Of a DNA stretch of 64,000 nucleotides, positions 45,101 to 56,110 are shown piece by piece. The stretch is taken from contig CM077115.1 in the NCBI GenBank assembly GCA_039619475.1, forward strand, positions 147,068,274-147,132,273. The letters are read 5' to 3'. The notes below the pieces were generated by a model. The model was not told the origin of the DNA. It worked only from the letters and a program-made list of their open reading frames with translations, and made no database searches. Within the stretch, counting starts at the first letter, position 1; each line of letters opens with the position of its first letter. Origin of the DNA: Icerya purchasi (Eukaryota; Arthropoda; Insecta; Hemiptera; Monophlebidae). Both the position numbers and the translations under genes were made by a program.

Positions 45101-47020
45101 TTTTCAAAAATAATCAAGTAGGCTTTAATCGTTTTTACCCCTCTCGTAAGTAATTACACTCTCTATTATAAAAAGAAAATAATTAGTACTTTTGAAACGT
45201 TAAAAACAAACAAACATGTCAGTTTTAACCAATATTTACATTATTAGAAGTGAAAATTTGTAGAAAACGCACACGCTTGTTTTATACATTTTTGGCAATT
45301 TTCACCTATTATTCGTATGATAAAATGTAATCGAAATGTAATAATTATTTTAAAAAATGGTAGTCACTTCTGGATTTTATTTTTTTTAAGCGAAAAATTT
45401 TAGTTCATGCGTTTGACAGCACTTACTTGTCATTAAATATACAAACGTTTCTGATATAAAGATTTTCTCGTTCTCGAAGTAATTCTGTCTTGCTTGGAGA
45501 TAGTTGAAACACTAATATTGTTATCAAGATGTTGCTATTTAGATTGAATGATGACACTAAGCATTGTAAACATCTCACACAGTACTTCACTTGATGTTAA
45601 AATAAAGACATTTTGTTCCTTTACTTTACTACAGTTTCTGTACTATTATTATATGTGGAAGTGACTGTTCCTAATTTTTTAAGGATATTACTTTTAAGGG
45701 GTATATTTTTAAAATTTTCTTAAAAAATTAAATTTTTTTTACGCTTACTCAAATCTTGTTTTTCAGCCTTTCAGTATCCCAGTATGACATTTTTTATGGA
45801 AACTGGTTATTCAACTTATAAACCAAGCACAAACTTTTCCCTATCTTACAATGAAAATTACTAATCTCCACCGTTGCTTATGTTCAAAGAATCTAATAAT
45901 TCTAAAGGATGAAGTCTAAAGACAAATTTAATAAGTTTAAAGAGTAAAACTACTCATAAAAACTTTTCTAATTCAGTAGCATGTAAATACCTGGAATCAA
46001 GTCGAAATCTAAAATGAAAAAGAAAAACCTTAATTTATTAATGATTTAAAAATAAGACCGTGACATCAGTTGTCAATAAAAATTTTTAATCGAAATAAAT
46101 ATCTCTTAAGTTAATACTGAAATCTGTATAAGAAACCATGAATGATTATTAAAACACAATTTTTTACTATTTTGGCAAAAACAAATATTTCATTAATCAC
46201 GCCGAAGGAATAACTTATATGAAGTAAAACTGTTTAGGCGGAAATTACCAGATATTTAGCGATAAACTACCGTTTCCAAAGTAACATACAGATATAAATA
46301 TATACAATATATGTATGTATTATAATTAAGTTACACATTAGGATAATTACACTTTAAATATATTAAATCACAATGTCACATACCTAAATTTGTATGTAAA
46401 AAATTCAATTTTTAACCAGAAAACAAGTAATAATAAATGAAAAACTAAACTAAAACTTTAATCTCACCTAAACACAAAAATCGATCTTCATGTGTTTTTT
46501 AACCGAATATTATATTAGTGTAAACATTCCCCAGCAAAGTCTATAACGTATGGTTGTAAATGACTTATAAACGCTTTTTTTATTAATTCTTTTATTTTAT
46601 TTTATATCATATATTTCCATTTCTTCTTTTGTTTAAAAGTAATATTTTTCAAATAGTTAAAGATATTTAGTATTATATTCTGGAAAGTTATCATTTTTTT
46701 AACAAATGATAACAATTATGAATTGACTTTAAATATTCATTTCTAAAAATGAAGCATGATTTCAAACACGAAGGGGATTAGTTATAAACAAAATAAAATT
46801 TTAAACATTTATTTTAATTTCTATATTTGGTTTTACGACTTTATTTTTTACACGATTACTTTTACCGACTTTAATAATTAATTATCCAAATATGAATGAA
46901 AACGATAATAAAGCTGTCAAAGAAAAATGCACTGTGAAAGTCAAAAAATTTTAAAGAAAGAGTTTTACAAAAAATGTACCGTGAATATTATTAATTTTAG
47001 TTGGTAATTTCTAGTTCATT
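45101..47020. other. Intergenic, AT-rich; no gene recognised
   Basis: Nothing coding or repetitive recognised. The last part is presumably the promoter region of the MRPL33 gene. Confidence 0.6.
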
Positions 47021-47260
47021 ATGTTTTTAACGCGAGTGTTGAGGGCGAAACAAGCATGCTCTTTAGTAGAAGTGGAAAGCACTGTAACTGGGCACCGATT
47101 TAGAACTGTACGAGAAAAAAAAGGAGACAAACTGGAAATCGTACGCATGGATCCATATGTCAGACAAAAAGTTGTATATCGAGAAGTTAAAAGAATAACA
47201 AGTGTAGAAGTGGCCGGCTATCGACCTACATACTGTCTTACTCAAGAAAGAGAAAAATAG
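47021..47260 (+). CDS. mRpL33: Mitochondrial ribosomal protein L33 (bL33m)
   Basis: A 79-residue single-exon protein of the large mitochondrial ribosomal subunit. It starts MFLTRVLRAKQACSLVEVES, like the N-terminus of animal L33, followed by TVTGHRFRTVREKKGDKLEI and VRMDPYVRQKVVYREVKRI. The block TGH.F...R....DKLE..R.DPY..Q...Y.E.K.I fits the family closely. Animal homologues are usually about 60-65 residues and stop just after this point; here about 15 extra residues follow (SVEVAGYRPTYCLTQEREK). The basic, amphipathic start suits mitochondrial import. AATAAA-type sequence (GCAAAAATAAAAAATTAG) about 65 bp downstream of the stop may be the poly(A) signal. Confidence 0.88.
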   Translation: MFLTRVLRAKQACSLVEVESTVTGHRFRTVREKKGDKLEIVRMDPYVRQKVVYREVKRITSVEVAGYRPTYCLTQEREK

Positions 47261-49800
47261 TTTCTAAAAATGTTCATTTATTAGTTATTTGTACAATTTT
47301 GTAACGAAGTATGTATTTGTATTTTGCAAAAATAAAAAATTAGTATCGAATGTGTGATGTTTTGTGTTATTGAACTTTACCTGAAATATGTTGAATTTTG
47401 GTAAATGAAATATAAAGCGTATGAAAATTTTAATTCTTTTACTTGCATCCTCTGAATGAAATTAAAAGTGAGTAAGAATAATTATGGCTGTTAATGTAAT
47501 ATTTACATAAAAAGATCTAGATTTCTAGAAAAAGTTTAAATGATATTTGAAATAATGCAGAACAGATTATTTTTACTTTCAAAGTCTGGTTATACATTCG
47601 CTTTTTTTTTTATATTTGTAATTTTAAATTAAATTTTCTCTATATTTAAACTAATATTTTATCTTGCTTACATTTATATCTCTTTCTCTTCTATACTTTG
47701 TATAAAGTGATCAAAACTTACAACGTAATTCTAAATCGGTCCATATGAATATAATACCCATAATCACAAAAATCCTATAAAATATAACAAACGTTACATT
47801 AAATTGGGGCATTTTTTCTAATAGAGGGGGGGGGAGCTTAAGAATTACGTTGTAATTAATATATATACGCGCTAGAGGACCAGGTCCATTAGCAGTTATG
47901 CGGTCAGCCCTTCGCTTTTGGTGAAAAAGAACACTGCAATAGTCGCATAGTGTCTGCTTTTTCTTTTTTTTTTACATAGATACGGAAACATCGATAAAAA
48001 GCACCGTTTGCGTTAAAATATTGTAAAAACTAACCGCTAACCAAATAGTATAAGTGAAAGAAATATGAGGCGTTAACTATAATCATTTCTTGATATTTAT
48101 GTTTCAGTGGTGGCTAACATTTCGCATTCGTTGCTCTTTTCGTTCTAAAATTCAAGCCATTAAATTTTAAATTCCGGGAATTTTGTATTTTTGAATGTTC
48201 TAATAATAAAATTTCTGGGTTTAAAAAACCTTCCATAGAATAGACTGGACTTTTTTAAATTTTTTGTCCTGCACCGAAACATACTCTTGTTTCAAATATT
48301 AGGAATTTATCGGAGATCTGATGAACGGCCCTTGAGAACGAAATTTCTCTAAGTATGTAGATCTTTACGCTGACCCTGCAAGTAGACTAATGCATGTACT
48401 CGTGCGTATGCGGCTGTAGTTCGATATTTCTGCGAGTACTGCTACTTAAGAAGTGAGTAATTTTGTGATTTCCCAAAAAACTGGTTATTTATTTTATTTA
48501 AGTGTAATTTTGCTAAAACTGACGTTTGTACAATTTAGTCATCGATGCAGTCGTCTTTTGATAAATGATCAAAGTGGTCTTACGTTACAGGTCGTATCAT
48601 AATTGTTAATTTTGAACCACGCATTTTTTAGTCATCACGAAATCGATATGCCGATTGTGATTTATTTTAATCTTGCAATTAAAATTTTGCAAATTTAAAT
48701 TGTTCATCTTCTTTTTTTGTAATTACGAGTTTATGCAGCGAAATTTAAATGGTCTGCTTGATACGCAAAGAGGATATGATGTGACGATTGTTTGCCTGCT
48801 TATAAATTTTCTCCGTGAGAGACATTGTGGTTTGTACCCGCAGTTATTTGAAGTTTTTAATTAATCGATTTAGGTTTTTTTCTTGTAATATATACCAAAA
48901 AAAAAATCAACGGATAAAAAATATGTTTTTTTTTTAAATCAAGCATCCCAATAGAGAAGAAAAACAAATATTTCCTCATTCGCCTAATTAATATCCCCGA
49001 GATTTGGAACCCAAAAATAACAGCTATTGGAATATTATAACAGTATGTAAAAATGTTTCTCGAAATGACCAGTTCATATTTGCAAAAAGAGCATTAATTT
49101 TTAATCGTTTTACCGTTCCTGGAAAGAATATTTATCTAGTGACAATTTCGCAATTTGCAGAACCGAATTTTGAAGGTTGAGTTTATTAATAAGTATATTG
49201 TCGATGTAAATAAAAATGGTTTATTACATGTCAGATCATTTTCCAGCATTTTTCTCTTTCTTTATATTAATAAACATCAGGTAAACCCGTATAGCTCATC
49301 TGCAGATATTTAATATAGTTGTACCTTTCATTTCAAATAAATTTTACAGATTACTATTAAATCTTAAATTTCTGTAATAATTTTCGTTTTGATAGACTTA
49401 TTTCTATTACGTTAGTTTAAATCACTGTATTATAATTAATTCGTTCTTTCTCGATGGGAATAGTCCGCTACTAACGAGCCCAACAAATTTATGAAAAAAA
49501 AAAAAATTGTTTAAGCACAAGCATAAATAGAATTAAAATATATGTTTAAAAGTCAGATGAATATTCATCGCTTTTGTATGTTCTACAGTGACAAGAAATT
49601 CCCAATATTATATATCAACACTTGAATAACTAATAATTTAATTGTTCTATATTATTATTATTTTATTTATAAAACTGAATTAAATAAATCATAATTGCAA
49701 TGAATTAAAAGAAATTTATGACGTGGATTAGTTGTGTTTTACAAAATCATTACTAGTATTATAGTACTACACACCAACAGTTTCGAAAAAAAACTTTGGT
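47261..49800. other. Intergenic, AT-rich, with one TA-bounded repeat copy
   Basis: Apart from the repeat at 47690-47870 nothing is recognised. The open frame at 48673-48864 has no similarity I know. Confidence 0.6.
47690..47870 (-). repeat. TA-bounded repeat, short copy (copy 3)
   Basis: The plus strand reads TCTTCTATACTTTGTATAAA, ACTTACAACGTAATTCTAAA, AATCCTATAAAATATAACAA, and GCTTAAGAATTACGTTGTAA then TTAATATATATA: the reverse order of the family. The hairpin tail is missing and the interior is much shorter than in copies 4-6. Confidence 0.75.
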
Positions 49801-50894
49801 AAGCAAAATGACTTTTAGCGCGCTTTTTATTTTTTCTCTAAATCGGGGAAAAAATCAGTTTATTTAAAAACTATTACACTATAAATTATTTTGCGGACAA
49901 CTGCGTTTAAAAAATGAAATATATTTGTTACCAAAAATATAACCCTTAATAGTCCAGGAGGCAGTGAATTTTTTTTAGGACTTATTTTTGCAGTTAGTGT
50001 ATATGAATTAGTTTGTTCTATTAGTGATACAAAACAATAATTTTTTAGTCTGGCTAGAATTTTCGGATGGGTTCAAAAGATAAAAAAAAAAACAAGTTCA
50101 CTTATTTTCCCAGTCATAAATATTTCACATTTACTAAAGTTGAACATGAAATTTATAGAAATAGCAGTCTGGCTCATCTCAAATGGAGGAAAGTACGTCT
50201 TGCTGAAAACTTGCATATTCAAAAATTTTATCGATTTTTGGGATCGGTAAGCCTTATTTTTACACGCTTGAAATTTAACGTATAAATTGATACGTACTAT
50301 CATAAACTGTAATTAAAAATAAGTCTGGCTGATTTGTGAAATTAGCAAATGAGTCTGGCAGTATCTTCAAAATTGTAAAAATGGAAAATTTTTGCTCTTA
50401 TTTTCCCGAGTTTGAAAATTTGTCACATGGTCGATTATACTGCCCAATTATAATTTTGTACTCTACAAAGTGTATTTGCTTCTTTGTGTTTGATTGTTTA
50501 ATACTCTCATAATAAAAAACATGTAGGTATGACACCAATCACTTATATATCGAAGATGCCGAATTTAGTGCTGCCGAGCATTAGACGAGTCTGGCAAGGC
50601 TTTCGGGGTGTTCCACATTAGCCAGATTGGATTTTAAACTGTTATTATAACATGGACCATTATCTAATAAATTTTCGAAACTGCGAAAATAAGGGAAATT
50701 GTTTTGGTAGTTTTTTTTTTCAGTTTTCCACTTACCAGATGTATTACCGATACTCACAGATTAGACAGACTATTTGTTTTACTTACCTTCAGTATATCTC
50801 TTACTATTACAACAATTTTTATCACTGAAAAAAAAGTACACTGGATTTGTATGTTCTGACGCATTTTCCATCTCAACCCATCAGAAAATCCCCT

Positions 50895-51388
50895 CCTATA
50901 TATATATATAACTCGGCCACTTTGGCCTCGCAAGGGGCTGTGCCCCTTGACCCCTCCTGCTTTCATTCCTGTCTCTTTCTCTTCTATACTTTGTATAAAA
51001 TGATCAAAATTTACAACGTAATTCTTACTGGCATCAACACACACAAAAAATAACATAACCACAAAAGTCCTATTCTAACATTTAACTTCTGTTATATAAA
51101 ATTAACACATTTTTTCGTTACATTTTTCGTTACATATTTCATTACATAAAATTGTGACATTTTTTAAATAACAATAACAAAAATCCTACAAAATATAACA
51201 AACATTACATAAAATTGTGACATTTTTTAAATAACAATAACAAAAATCCTACAAAATATAACAAACATTACATAAAATTGGGACATTTTTCTAGGACATT
51301 TAGCATTACATAAATTTGGGACATTTAGCGTTACATAAAATTGGGACATTTTTTCGAATGGGGGGTAGCCTAAGAATTACGTTGTAAT
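50895..51388 (-). repeat. TA-bounded repeat (copy 4)
   Basis: From (TA)n at 50898-50911 it reads, reversed, the hairpin tail (CTCGGCCACTTTGGCCTCG, CAAGGGGCTGTGCCCCTTG), the TTCTATACTTTGTATAAAAT block, TTTACAACGTAATTCTTAC, tandem blocks with AAAAATCCTACAAAATATAA, and ends CCTAAGAATTACGTTGTAAT. It forms an inverted pair with copy 5. Confidence 0.85.
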
Positions 51389-51425
51389 TAATATTAATTA
51401 CAACGTAATTCTTAGGCTACCCCCC
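51360..51425. repeat. 66-bp perfect palindrome
   Basis: Two 33-base arms meet between 51392 and 51393 without spacer, each carrying GTAGCCTAAGAATTACGTTG or its complement, bounded by six G and six C. It arises where copies 4 and 5 meet head to head; similarity continues outward for well over 100 bp with one 1-bp indel. Confidence 0.9.
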
Positions 51426-51748
51426 TTCGAAAAAATGTCCCAATTTTATGTAACGTTTGTTATATTTTATAGGATTTTTGTTATTGTTATTTAAAAAATG
51501 TCACAATTTTATGTAATAAAATATGTAGCGAAAAAATGTCTTAATTTTATATAATGAAAGTTAAATGTTAAAGTAAGACTTTTGTGGTTATGTTATTTTT
51601 TTTTTGTGTTGATGTCGGTAAGAATTACATTGTAAATTTTGATCATTTTATACAAAGTATAGAAGAGAAAGAGACAGAAATGAAAGCAAGAGGGGGCAAG
51701 GGGCTGAGGCCAAAATGGCCGAGTTATATATATATATATATATATATT
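51393..51748 (+). repeat. TA-bounded repeat (copy 5)
   Basis: Starts ATTAATTACAACGTAATTCT, has the ATGTCCCAATTTTATGTAAC and TTATAGGATTTTTGTTATTG blocks, an inverted copy of the left end (GTAAGAATTACATTGTAAAT), the TTTTATACAAAGTATAGAAG tail, and a hairpin degraded to GGCAAGGGGCTGAGGCC before GCCGAGT-(TA)n. Confidence 0.85.
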
Positions 51749-52258
51749 AATTACAATGTAATTCTTAGGTTACCCCCCATTCGAAAAAATGTCCCAATTT
51801 TATGTAACGCTAAATGTCCCAATTTTATGTAACGCTAAATGTCCCAATTTTATGTAATGCTAAATGTCCCAATTTTATGTAACGCTAAATGTCCCAATTT
51901 TATGTAACGCTAAATGTCCCAAAAAAATGTCCCAATTTTATATAACGTTTGTTATATTTTGTAGGATTTTTGTTATTGTTATTTAAAAAATGTCACAATT
52001 TTATGTAATGAAATATGTAATGAAAAATGTAACGAAAAAATGTCTTAATTTTATATAACGGAAATTAAATGTTAGAATAGGATTTTTGTGGTTATATTAT
52101 TTTTTGTGTGTTGTTGATGCCAGTAAGAATTATGTTGTAAATTTTGATCATTTTATACAAAGTATAGAAGAAAAAGAGACAGAAATGAAAGCAAGAGGGG
52201 TCAAGGGGCACAGCCCCTTGCGAGGCCAAAGTGGCCGAGTTTATATATATATATATAT
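51749..52258 (+). repeat. TA-bounded repeat (copy 6), full tail
   Basis: Same order as copy 5 and directly behind its TA tract, so the two are tandem. The tail shows a perfect hairpin CAAGGGGCACAGCCCCTTG followed by a smaller one GGCCAAAGTGGCC and then GAGT-(TA)n. Contains the 25-bp tandem array. Confidence 0.88.
51789..51930. repeat. 25-bp tandem repeat, five units plus partial
   Basis: Unit begins ATGTCCCAATTTTATGTAAC and ends GCTAA; five near-identical units occupy 51789-51913 and a broken sixth follows. It lies inside copy 6 of the TA-bounded repeat and appears to be a local expansion, since other copies have one or two units. Confidence 0.92.
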
Positions 52259-52560
52259 GAATTTTGCTTAGAATTACTAACTGAATAATTCTATCGATGT
52301 TTACTGACTGCGATAATTAGTACCGAAAAAATTCACTGCCTCCTGTACTATAACGTTTCGGACATCTATACTGACAATTGGTAACAGGTACATTTCATTT
52401 TTTAAACGCAGTTGTCCGCAAATTATTTACAACAGTTAATCTGTGCGAATGTTTTAAACGTTTCATAACTATTACACTGATATGTCATGATGAAGTAAGA
52501 AAAGAGTTAAACAGAAAATCAATTAAGCACGGTGTTTCATGCGCTGAAAATTCTATATGT

Positions 52561-53430
52561 TAGAGATAATAATTTATATTTACATAATACTAAATACAAA
52601 ATAAATATGTACAATTATTTTTTTCATGCAATATTTCCATAAATATGTGTATCTGTTTCTAGAATGTATAAAAATTCTAACTGTCAAACAGGAAGTATAT
52701 TAATCATTGAACATTTTTGAATTTTTTACAAAAGTCATTAGGTATGATTTTGTTACATCCCAATCAGCGAGTTTTCGATCAATATATCATACGCTCAGAA
52801 AGAAAAAAAAAACAAATTTCGGAGTTATCTAATATCGCCTATATTTTTTCTTTAAAATTTCTTTTTATATACATTTTTAAGATATGTTTTAGCTTTTTAA
52901 ACTTCTATACCCGAACTACCACCGCTTCCAAAAAAAAAAAAAAAAAAAAAAAACTACGATTTATGTAGGAATTTAACAGAATTTCTTTTTGCCCTTAATT
53001 TAAGAATAATGCATATATATATAATAAATGTCACTTTTATGCCTACGATAATATGAAAAGTCATGTAATATTTTTGTGTGACCTAGTTGTAATGTTTTTA
53101 TGCAATGAAAGTGTTTCATGAAAGCTATTAATAAAATCTGCAACTTGTAGTATAAAGCGTTGTCAACAGACGACAATTATAAAATGCTACGCAATCCGTA
53201 AATTAAACAGTGACATCATCAATTAAAATTAGCTTTTGTATGAGAATCATAGTCGACTATTATCTGGCGGTCTATAGAATGTATGTGTGGCAAGGGTTGA
53301 AGGATCTAGTTTATATATGGATATATTTATAAGAACAAAAATAAACAAAAAAACCTGAAAATATTTTTAAAAAATGCGAAATTGTTTTAAAACAAAATTA
53401 TAAAATTTTCTAAATATGAAAATGAACAGA
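52561..53430. other. AT-rich spacer, no feature recognised
   Basis: Contains a poly-A run at 52930-52952. The open frame at 52717-52968 includes that run and is not credible. Confidence 0.6.
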
Positions 53431-53432
53431 TA

Positions 53433-54890
53433 CGAGGGTGATTTAATAAGTAAACGGAAAAGTTGATATAGGAGGGGAAAAACCGGTTACCGTGATTCGC
53501 AGTAGTATTATTCGATTAGTACGCGTTTTGGCTATACATGTGATCAGCTGTTTTCAGGTATGACTCGTCGGTTACATTTCAGTGGTCTGAACCCTGCGAA
53601 ATCACCACTACCTAATTCCACACACACAGAGCAGTGCGTTGTGGTTTGTTTTTTACTTTCTGAAAACGTTAAACCTTGTGAAATATCGCGGAGAATGCAG
53701 ATACAGTATGGTAGTTTACGTATAAATTCCTCAAGTTTTTATTCATGGGCCGAGTAACTCAAAAATGAGCGCCAAAGTCTGAAGACAGAACAGCACAGTG
53801 GATGGTCAGTTAAAATTTCGACACCGGTGCTAATAAAAATCGTTGAACGGCTGATTTTGAAAAATAGACAAATTTCAAGGGAAGAAATACCATCTAATTT
53901 AGGTGTCAGTCGGCGGTACGATACAAAGAACCATTCATGGGGGACCTTAAATTTTTGAGAAAAAAAAAACACGACAGATGATTTCCCAAAATGTTGCCGC
54001 CTGCCTGTTCACAAAAAAAAACTCGTTTAAAAATCTGTTCAAAGCTGAAAAAAGGGTTCGATGAAGAAGGTACTGTAATTTTTAGAAAGAATATGAGACA
54101 TAGGTGTAGGGCCAGATTTAAGGGGGGCAGGGGACCAGTGGCCCCGGGCCCGTCACTGAAAAGGGGCTACCCGCTAATCACTCAAAAATTGAAAATTACA
54201 AGTATGAAAAGTACACGCGCTCAGATGGTGAAACGTTATATCATTCTGATTTTCATGGTAATGTTAAGTTCCAAATGCGACATACTTCATGAATTAAATT
54301 TTGATGATCTAATTGAAACTTCCGTTATTAAAAAATCTCAACGCATGTCTCACGTTTAGAATTAATTATTAAGAATCCATTTTATTCGTTTACTGAATAA
54401 ATAAAATAAAAAATGTGTACTTCATTTATTTGGGGGGCGGGAGGGAATTAATGGGGCCTTCAGAAATTATTTGGCCCCCGGGTATTTTTTTCCTTAATCT
54501 GTGTAGGTGCATAATCATTATGAACTAGAATCAAAAAGACAAAGCATGGTTTGGAAACACCGACTCATCCGCGACAACGCAAATTCAAGTCGCGTCCATT
54601 TGCAAACAAACTACTTTCGACTGTGTTTTGGGACATGCATGGCCCGACTTTTTATCATTACTTGCAAGATGGATATACTGTTAATAGGGAATCATCTGTT
54701 AAGGTTCTGGATAAGCAATTAACGGTAACCGTCAGGCGAAAACGTCGAGGATTGATCACAAGAGGTGGTATCTTCCACCAAAACAATGCCCCCACTCATA
54801 ACGCCCACATAACGCAGGATGTTTTGGAAAAAATGGGTTGGGAACTTTTCCCACACCCGCCCCATACGCAACTTCTTTTTACGATTACTT
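53433..54890 (+). pseudogene. Mariner transposase pseudogene, copy C, split by a hAT-like insert
   Basis: The left end CGAGGGTGATTTAATAAGTA follows TA at 53431-53432 and matches the left end of copy A at 18521, so both belong to one family. The transposase N-terminus reads SENVKPCEISRRMQIQYG, SFYSWAE and then STPVLIKIVERLILKNRQIS. It is interrupted at about 54106 and resumes at 54504 with HNHYELESKRQSMVWKH, ANKLLSTVFWDMHGPTFYHY and GIFHQNNAPTHNAHITQDVL. The second catalytic Asp (family HQDNAPAH) is Asn here, and there are stops and frameshifts. The right end is missing after HPPHT. Clearly inactive. Confidence 0.9.
54101..54509 (+). mobile_element. hAT-like non-autonomous insert inside mariner copy C
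   Basis: TAGGTG flanks the insert on both sides (54101-54106 and 54504-54509), in the middle of the mariner block for [10 protein letters not shown], so it is a target duplication of at least 6 bp (8 bp is usual for hAT; the neighbouring bases have diverged). The ends are weakly inverted: GGGCCAGATTTAAGG on the left and CCTTAATCTG on the right. Inside, KCDILHELNFDDLIETSVIK resembles the very C-terminus of a hAT transposase of the MYM/TTF type. The GC-rich edges (GGGGGGCAGGGG, GGCCCCCGGG) fit that group. Confidence 0.65.
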
Positions 54891-55690
54891 ATTTAAGTAC
54901 TCTTAATGCATTTGTAATAAAAATTATGATGAAATGAATTTCGCGATATTAAAATTTAATTATCAAATTAATTTGTCTTTCAGTTACTACACTGAGAGAA
55001 ACAAAACGATTATTAAGCAAAAGTTTATTAAGTATAAATGATATACTACTGCACAAGTGATATGAGATATATAATTTAAAAACTGAATATTTACTATTTA
55101 TGTTTTTACGGTGTTTGCAGAAAAATTCAGAACATAAGGAACCAATAAATGAGATTTTTTTTCTTCTTTTTATAGAAATATAAAATTGATTAGAACAGCT
55201 CGGATAATTTTATTATTTGTACCGGCTATATTGTTCGACAAATTCCATTCTGACTATTTAATTTGTTAACGTCTTTGTCAATAGGAAGATGAATTTTTAT
55301 AATAATATTTCATTTCATTGTGCCATACACTTCACTTGGTTGTTAAACCAGGTTAATACTTAAAGTAATAGTAATGTCATCTTTGTTATCATTAAGTCGT
55401 TAGATGTCTCGAAGAAATGTATATTGTGAACATGAATCGTGACTGTCTACATTACATGTTGCCCATGGTCTCTATCTTAAACTTTCCTAACACGTTTGTA
55501 GAAGATCTTTTCGGTGCTGTCAGTCGTTCAGACTTCTCACTGTATCCTTTTTCAGGCGGTGGCCAACGTGTTCGTAATTATCTAAGCCCCACGACGTATC
55601 CCAACGTTATGTATTTTACACTTTCCACGCAACTAGGCTTAGGTACATATATTACTGTATTACTCCAATGTCTTCTATTCATTATATTTA
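54891..55690. other. AT-rich spacer, no gene recognised
   Basis: The frame at 55417-55710 is antisense to the edge of a LINE relic and is not considered real. Confidence 0.5.
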
Positions 55691-56110
55691 AGGACCCCGT
55701 TATTATCTGATTCTGTTTTCATTTTACTCGGTATTGATACTAGAGTAGATCTTCTAACCGGTATTAGCATATTATCTATGTTTAAAACTATTAAAATAAT
55801 GGCATCGGGGTAAAGTGAAGGTTGCATATGCAAGGTCCTCAACCGATATACCGTCCATTCAGATTGGGGCTTTATATTGTATACCTCAACACTTCCAGAA
55901 TCGCGCGCGTTACATATTCTCCGAGTAATTTAAACAACAGAGGTGATGTAATTTACCCCTGACTGAAATTTTTTTCAATTACATTCGAACCGCACTACGA
56001 CTATACAGGTCAGAGGTACCACGACGAGTAGTGCTTGAACAAGCTTACACGGTCAAACATTTTTCGTAATCAACAAAACTTAGTGGTACAGTTTAATAAT
56101 CGGCTATAAA
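55690..56110 (-). pseudogene. LINE reverse transcriptase relic (palm region)
   Basis: Minus-strand translation over shifting frames gives the order expected for a LINE polymerase: LSFVDYEKCLTV / KMFDRVSLFKHYSSWYL (FxDYEKAFDRV block), then ITSPLLFKLLGEYVTRAILE (the ..LSPLLFNL.LEYVIR block), then SPNLNGR and VEDLAYA, where functional elements have LAYADD. The palm Asp pair is lost and frames are broken. RTE/CR1-like in style, possibly related to the intron 5 relic of RIOK1. Confidence 0.65.

Larger units (their letters stand above)
49805..52560. mobile_element. Composite element with long imperfect terminal inverted repeats
   Basis: The sequence from about 49805 to 50030 reappears inverted at about 52260-52560. 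Matching blocks: TTGCGGACAACTGCG + TTTAAAAAATGAAAT (left 49889, right 52402-52432 inverted), TGTTACCAA, AGTNCAGGAGGCAGTGAATT (left near 49953, right near 52335-52360) and a weaker stretch around GCAGTTAGT/GCAGTCAGT. Between the arms lie a short frame (50067-50285, MGSKDKKKNKFTYFPSHKYF..), five scattered GTCTGGC motifs (50048-50590) and three nested TA-bounded repeats. It looks like a DNA transposon of unknown type that was later invaded. No transposase domain recognised. Confidence 0.55.

Noticed and set aside
50754..52271. Frames sharing [22 protein letters not shown]
   Set aside because: They translate the conserved tail of the TA-bounded repeat; the frame is not kept across the element and most of it is simple sequence.
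55417..55710. Plus-strand frame of 97 codons
   Set aside because: No recognisable similarity, and its right edge touches a minus-strand LINE relic. Not supported as a gene.
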